From Methanoculleus marisnigri JR1 (lineage in GTDB: Archaea; Halobacteriota; Methanomicrobia; Methanomicrobiales; Methanoculleaceae): a stretch of 64,000 nt of DNA. Positions 61,739 to 64,000 of the stretch are shown here, one piece after another (position 1 is the stretch's first letter; each line of letters opens with the position of its first letter). The notes beneath the pieces are model-generated. The model had not been told where the DNA came from. It searched no databases and worked only from the letters and a program-made list of their open reading frames with translations. The DNA lies in NCBI RefSeq assembly GCF_000015825.1, contig NC_009051.1, forward strand, positions 496,001 to 560,000. The letters run 5' to 3'. A program made the position numbers and the translations under genes.

Positions 61739-62173
61739 ATGGATGAAACAAGAAGACTGATCCGCGTCCGCACCCGGCACAACAAGCCTGCCTTCAAGAG
61801 GCGGGGCCTTCACCGCAAAGCGAAACTGGCAGATGTCTGGCGGCGTCCGCGCGGTCTGCACAACAAGCAGAGGCGGCAGTTCAGTGCGAAGGGTGCCCTC
61901 CCCCGGCCGGGATACGGAAGCCCTGCCGCAGTTCGCGGCATGCACCCGAGCGGCTATGCGGAGGTCCGGGTCTTTACACCGGCGGATCTCGTGGAGCTGA
62001 ACCCGGAGACCCAGGCCGTCCGGATCGCCGGTTCCGTAGGCAACAGGAAGCGTGGAGCGATTCAGGAACGGGCTCTGGAACTCGGGCTCAAAGTCCTGAA
62101 CGCAAAAGACCTCACTCCCGTGGCTGAGGCACCTGCCGCAACCGAAGAAGAAGAGGTGAACGAGGATGAGTGA
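61739..62173 (+). CDS. rpl32e: 50S ribosomal protein L32e (eL32) with acidic tail
   Basis: Archaeal/eukaryal large-subunit protein. 144 residues: RVRTRHNKPAFKRRGLHRKAKL (in parts), DVWRRPRGLHNKQRR, GYGSPAAVRGMHPSGY, ending in an acidic tail EEEEVNEDE. ATG 61739 lies eight bases after GGTG; GTG 61730 is an alternative. Overlaps L19e by eight bases. Confidence 0.96.
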   Translation: MDETRRLIRVRTRHNKPAFKRRGLHRKAKLADVWRRPRGLHNKQRRQFSAKGALPRPGYGSPAAVRGMHPSGYAEVRVFTPADLVELNPETQAVRIAGSVGNRKRGAIQERALELGLKVLNAKDLTPVAEAPAATEEEEVNEDE

Positions 62174-62618
62174 TCTCGCCAGCCAGAAGCGAATAGCGGC
62201 CGCCATTCTCAAGTGCGGGGTCAACCGTGTCTGGTTCGATCCCGAGCGTCAGGCCGATATCGAGGGAGCGATCTCGAGAAACGACCTGCGCGAACTTATC
62301 GGGGAAGGCGCGATCAGCGCGCACCCCGTGAAGGGAAACAGCCGCGGCCGAGCCCGCATCCGGATGGCAAAGCGTTCCTACGGCCACCGGAAAGGTCCGG
62401 GGCGGAGGAAGGGTGCTGCCGGAGCACGCGGTTCCAGCAAACGGTCATGGATCAGGAAGATCCGTGCACAGCGCCGCACTCTGCGCGAGATGCGCGAAGA
62501 AGGTACAATCGAGAGGAGTCTCTACCGCCTGATGTATCGGCGGGCTTCCGGAGGTCAGTTCCGGAGCGTGGCGCACCTTGAGGCTCAGATTGAGATAACG
62601 GCAGGGAGGATGAAATAA
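62166..62618 (+). CDS. rpl19e: 50S ribosomal protein L19e (eL19)
   Basis: Archaeal/eukaryal protein that bridges the subunits. 150 residues: QKRIAAAILKCGVNRVWFDPE, SAHPVKGNSRGRARIRMAKR, HRKGPGRRKGAAGAR, then a long basic helix. Its stop shares a base with the L18 start. Confidence 0.97.
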   Translation: MSDLASQKRIAAAILKCGVNRVWFDPERQADIEGAISRNDLRELIGEGAISAHPVKGNSRGRARIRMAKRSYGHRKGPGRRKGAAGARGSSKRSWIRKIRAQRRTLREMREEGTIERSLYRLMYRRASGGQFRSVAHLEAQIEITAGRMK

Positions 62619-63145
62619 TGGCAACCGGCCCAAGATACTTCGTGCCCTTCCGGAGAAGGCACGAGGGCAAGACCGACTACTACAAGCGGATGTCGCTCCT
62701 GTCGTCGGGAACACCGAGAATGGTCGTCCGGAAGACGAACCGGCAGATCATCGTACAGCTGGTCGTTCCCGAGGTCGAAGGAGATAGCACCCTGGTGGCC
62801 GCATACTCGGCGGAACTCGCCGGCTACGGCTACGAGGGATCGACTGCGAGCACCCCGGCCGCCTACCTGACCGGAATGCTCTTCGCGGTAAAGGCGCTGA
62901 ACGCGGGGTATGGCGAGGCAATCCTCGACATCGGGCTCGCCCGGGCAAAACCCGGAGCGCGTGTCTTTGCCGCTCTCAAAGGAGCGGTGGATGCGGGTCT
63001 CGACGTCCCCTACGGCGAATCGATCCTCCCCGATGAAGAGCGGCTCAAAGGTGCCCACATCGCGGAGTATGCTCCCGAGCGGGCGGGCGACCTGGTAACG
63101 AATGTAGAGGCTGTGGCTCTGGCCATCAAGAAGGAGCTGGTGTGA
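62618..63145 (+). CDS. rpl18: 50S ribosomal protein L18 (uL18)
   Basis: 5S rRNA-binding protein. 175 residues, archaeal type: [57 protein letters not shown] (in parts), [15 protein letters not shown]. Confidence 0.97.
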
Positions 63146-63146
63146 C

Positions 63147-63764
63147 ATGGCATACGTACAGGAAGAATGGATTCCGCTCACCGGTCTCGGGCGCATGGTC
63201 GCCGCAGGCGAGATCACCAGTATCGATGAGGTGCTCGCGAGCGGCAGGCCGATCAAGGAGCCCCAGATCGTCGATCTCCTCCTGCCAGACCTGGAGGACG
63301 AGGTGCTGGACATCAACATGGTCCAGCGGATGACGGACTCGGGTCGCCGTGTGAAGTTCCGCACCGTCGTGGTGGTCGGCAACAGGAACGGCTACGTCGG
63401 GTTCGGCCAGGGGAAGGACGTCCAGGTCGGCAACGCGATCCAGAAGGCAATCGTAAACGCAAAACTGAATCTGATCAAGGTCTCCCGCGGCTGCGGCAGC
63501 TGGGAGTGCGGTTGCGAGACCGCTCACTCGATCCCGATCGAAGTGACCGGCAAGGCAGGGAGCGTCAAGGTGACGTTGAAGCCCGCCCCGCAGGGTATCG
63601 GTCTCGTGACCGGGGATATCCCGAAGAAGGTTCTGATGCTTGCAGGCATCAAGGACGTCTGGGCGTTCAACCGGGGACAGACCCGGACGACCATCAACTA
63701 TGCAAAGGCGACGTTTGAGGCGCTGAAGCAGACGAACATGGTTCGGATCGGAGGGACGGAGTGA
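63147..63764 (+). CDS. rps5: 30S ribosomal protein S5 (uS5)
   Basis: Decoding-fidelity protein. 205 residues: double-stranded RNA-binding region [43 protein letters not shown] (in parts), then the ribosomal fold [23 protein letters not shown] (in parts). Starts just after the L18 stop with GGTGTGAC; stop overlaps the L30 start (GTGATG). Confidence 0.97.
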
Positions 63765-64000
63765 TGTACGCGGTAGTACAGGTGCGTGGTGTGGTCAAGA
63801 CCAACCACGAGATCAAGGACACCTTGAAGATGCTCCGCCTGCACCACGTGAACCACTGCGTTCTGGTGCCCGACACGCCGGCGTATCTCGGCATGATTCG
63901 CAAGGTGAAGGACTTCGTGGCGTACGGGGAGGTTGACAAGGATACCCTGGCCACCCTCCTGCGCACCCGGGGCAGACTGACCGGGGACGAGAAGCTGACC
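63764..64000 (+). CDS. rpl30: 50S ribosomal protein L30 (uL30), 3' end cut off
   Basis: 79 residues visible, running off the window: [42 protein letters not shown] (in parts), then [15 protein letters not shown]. Archaeal L30 is about 150 residues, so roughly half is present. ATG overlaps the S5 stop. Confidence 0.95.
   Translation, partial: MYAVVQVRGVVKTNHEIKDTLKMLRLHHVNHCVLVPDTPAYLGMIRKVKDFVAYGEVDKDTLATLLRTRGRLTGDEKLT

Overview
The window is about 62-64% GC archaeal chromosome from a hydrogenotrophic methanogen of the Methanomicrobiales, most like Methanoculleus. This rests on mer and mtd (F420-dependent C1 steps), Tfx and NrpR regulators, an archaeal S10/spc ribosomal cluster with S4e, L32e, L19e and Rnp1, nop5-fibrillarin, Cbf5, a methanogen-type thymidylate synthase, AMP phosphorylase and a DUF3821/PGF-CTERM S-layer protein. 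Species assignment is inference.

Layout. 0-3 kb: cobalamin genes cbiH-C-D-E, the first cut by the window edge. 3-6 kb: an accessory patch with palindromic and tandem repeats, a lone IS5-type transposase domain and two DNA methyltransferases like the DpnII pair, without a nuclease. 6-13.6 kb: PAS histidine kinase, Cache-domain lipoprotein, small exporter, a HEGxPGxH putative metallopeptidase, a CTP-type lipid kinase-like protein, a secreted protein and a CDF metal exporter. 13.6-20.4 kb: pyruvate kinase, the cobalt ECF transporter cbiMNQO divergent from cbiA, and a cupredoxin-like lipoprotein. 20.7-24.4 kb: aldo/keto reductase, MFS pump, CPBP protease and a broken antitoxin. 24.5-29.8 kb: tRNA-Ser, cbf5, hemD, a TctA-like permease, nop5-fibrillarin and a DUF1614 protein. 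29.9-31.5 kb: MntA-HepT and HicBA toxin-antitoxin pairs. 31.5-33.3 kb: a TIM-barrel protein, tRNA-Gln and thyA. 33.8-42.6 kb: S-layer protein, AMP phosphorylase, a PEGA-like membrane protein and a 1002-residue VWA surface protein. 42.8-46.3 kb: tRNA-Arg, dcd-nrpR and an unusual tubulin/FtsZ-superfamily protein. 46.6-52.6 kb: mer, a GalT-like protein, an aldehyde dehydrogenase, a repeat-rich gap, then mtd divergent from tfx. 52.8-64 kb: a long, hairpin-rich leader followed by 22 translation and RNase P genes, L3 to a partial L30.

How the genes work together. Corrin synthesis (cbiHCDE, cbiA, hemD) and cobalt uptake (cbiMNQO) supply cofactors for methanogenesis. Mtd and Mer are consecutive F420H2-dependent steps of CO2 reduction, and Tfx beside mtd suggests local control. 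nop5-fibrillarin, cbf5, rnp1 and the ribosomal cluster form the RNA-processing and translation core.

Most interesting non-routine signals: the nuclease-less methyltransferase pair, the FtsZ-like protein with a regular 19-residue tail repeat, a perfect 12-bp inverted repeat around the aldo/keto reductase TATA box, a shared repeat family at 3.2 and 50.4-51.1 kb with local tandem expansion, a cupredoxin without copper ligands, a one-base frameshift in an antitoxin, and an unidentified structured leader upstream of L3.
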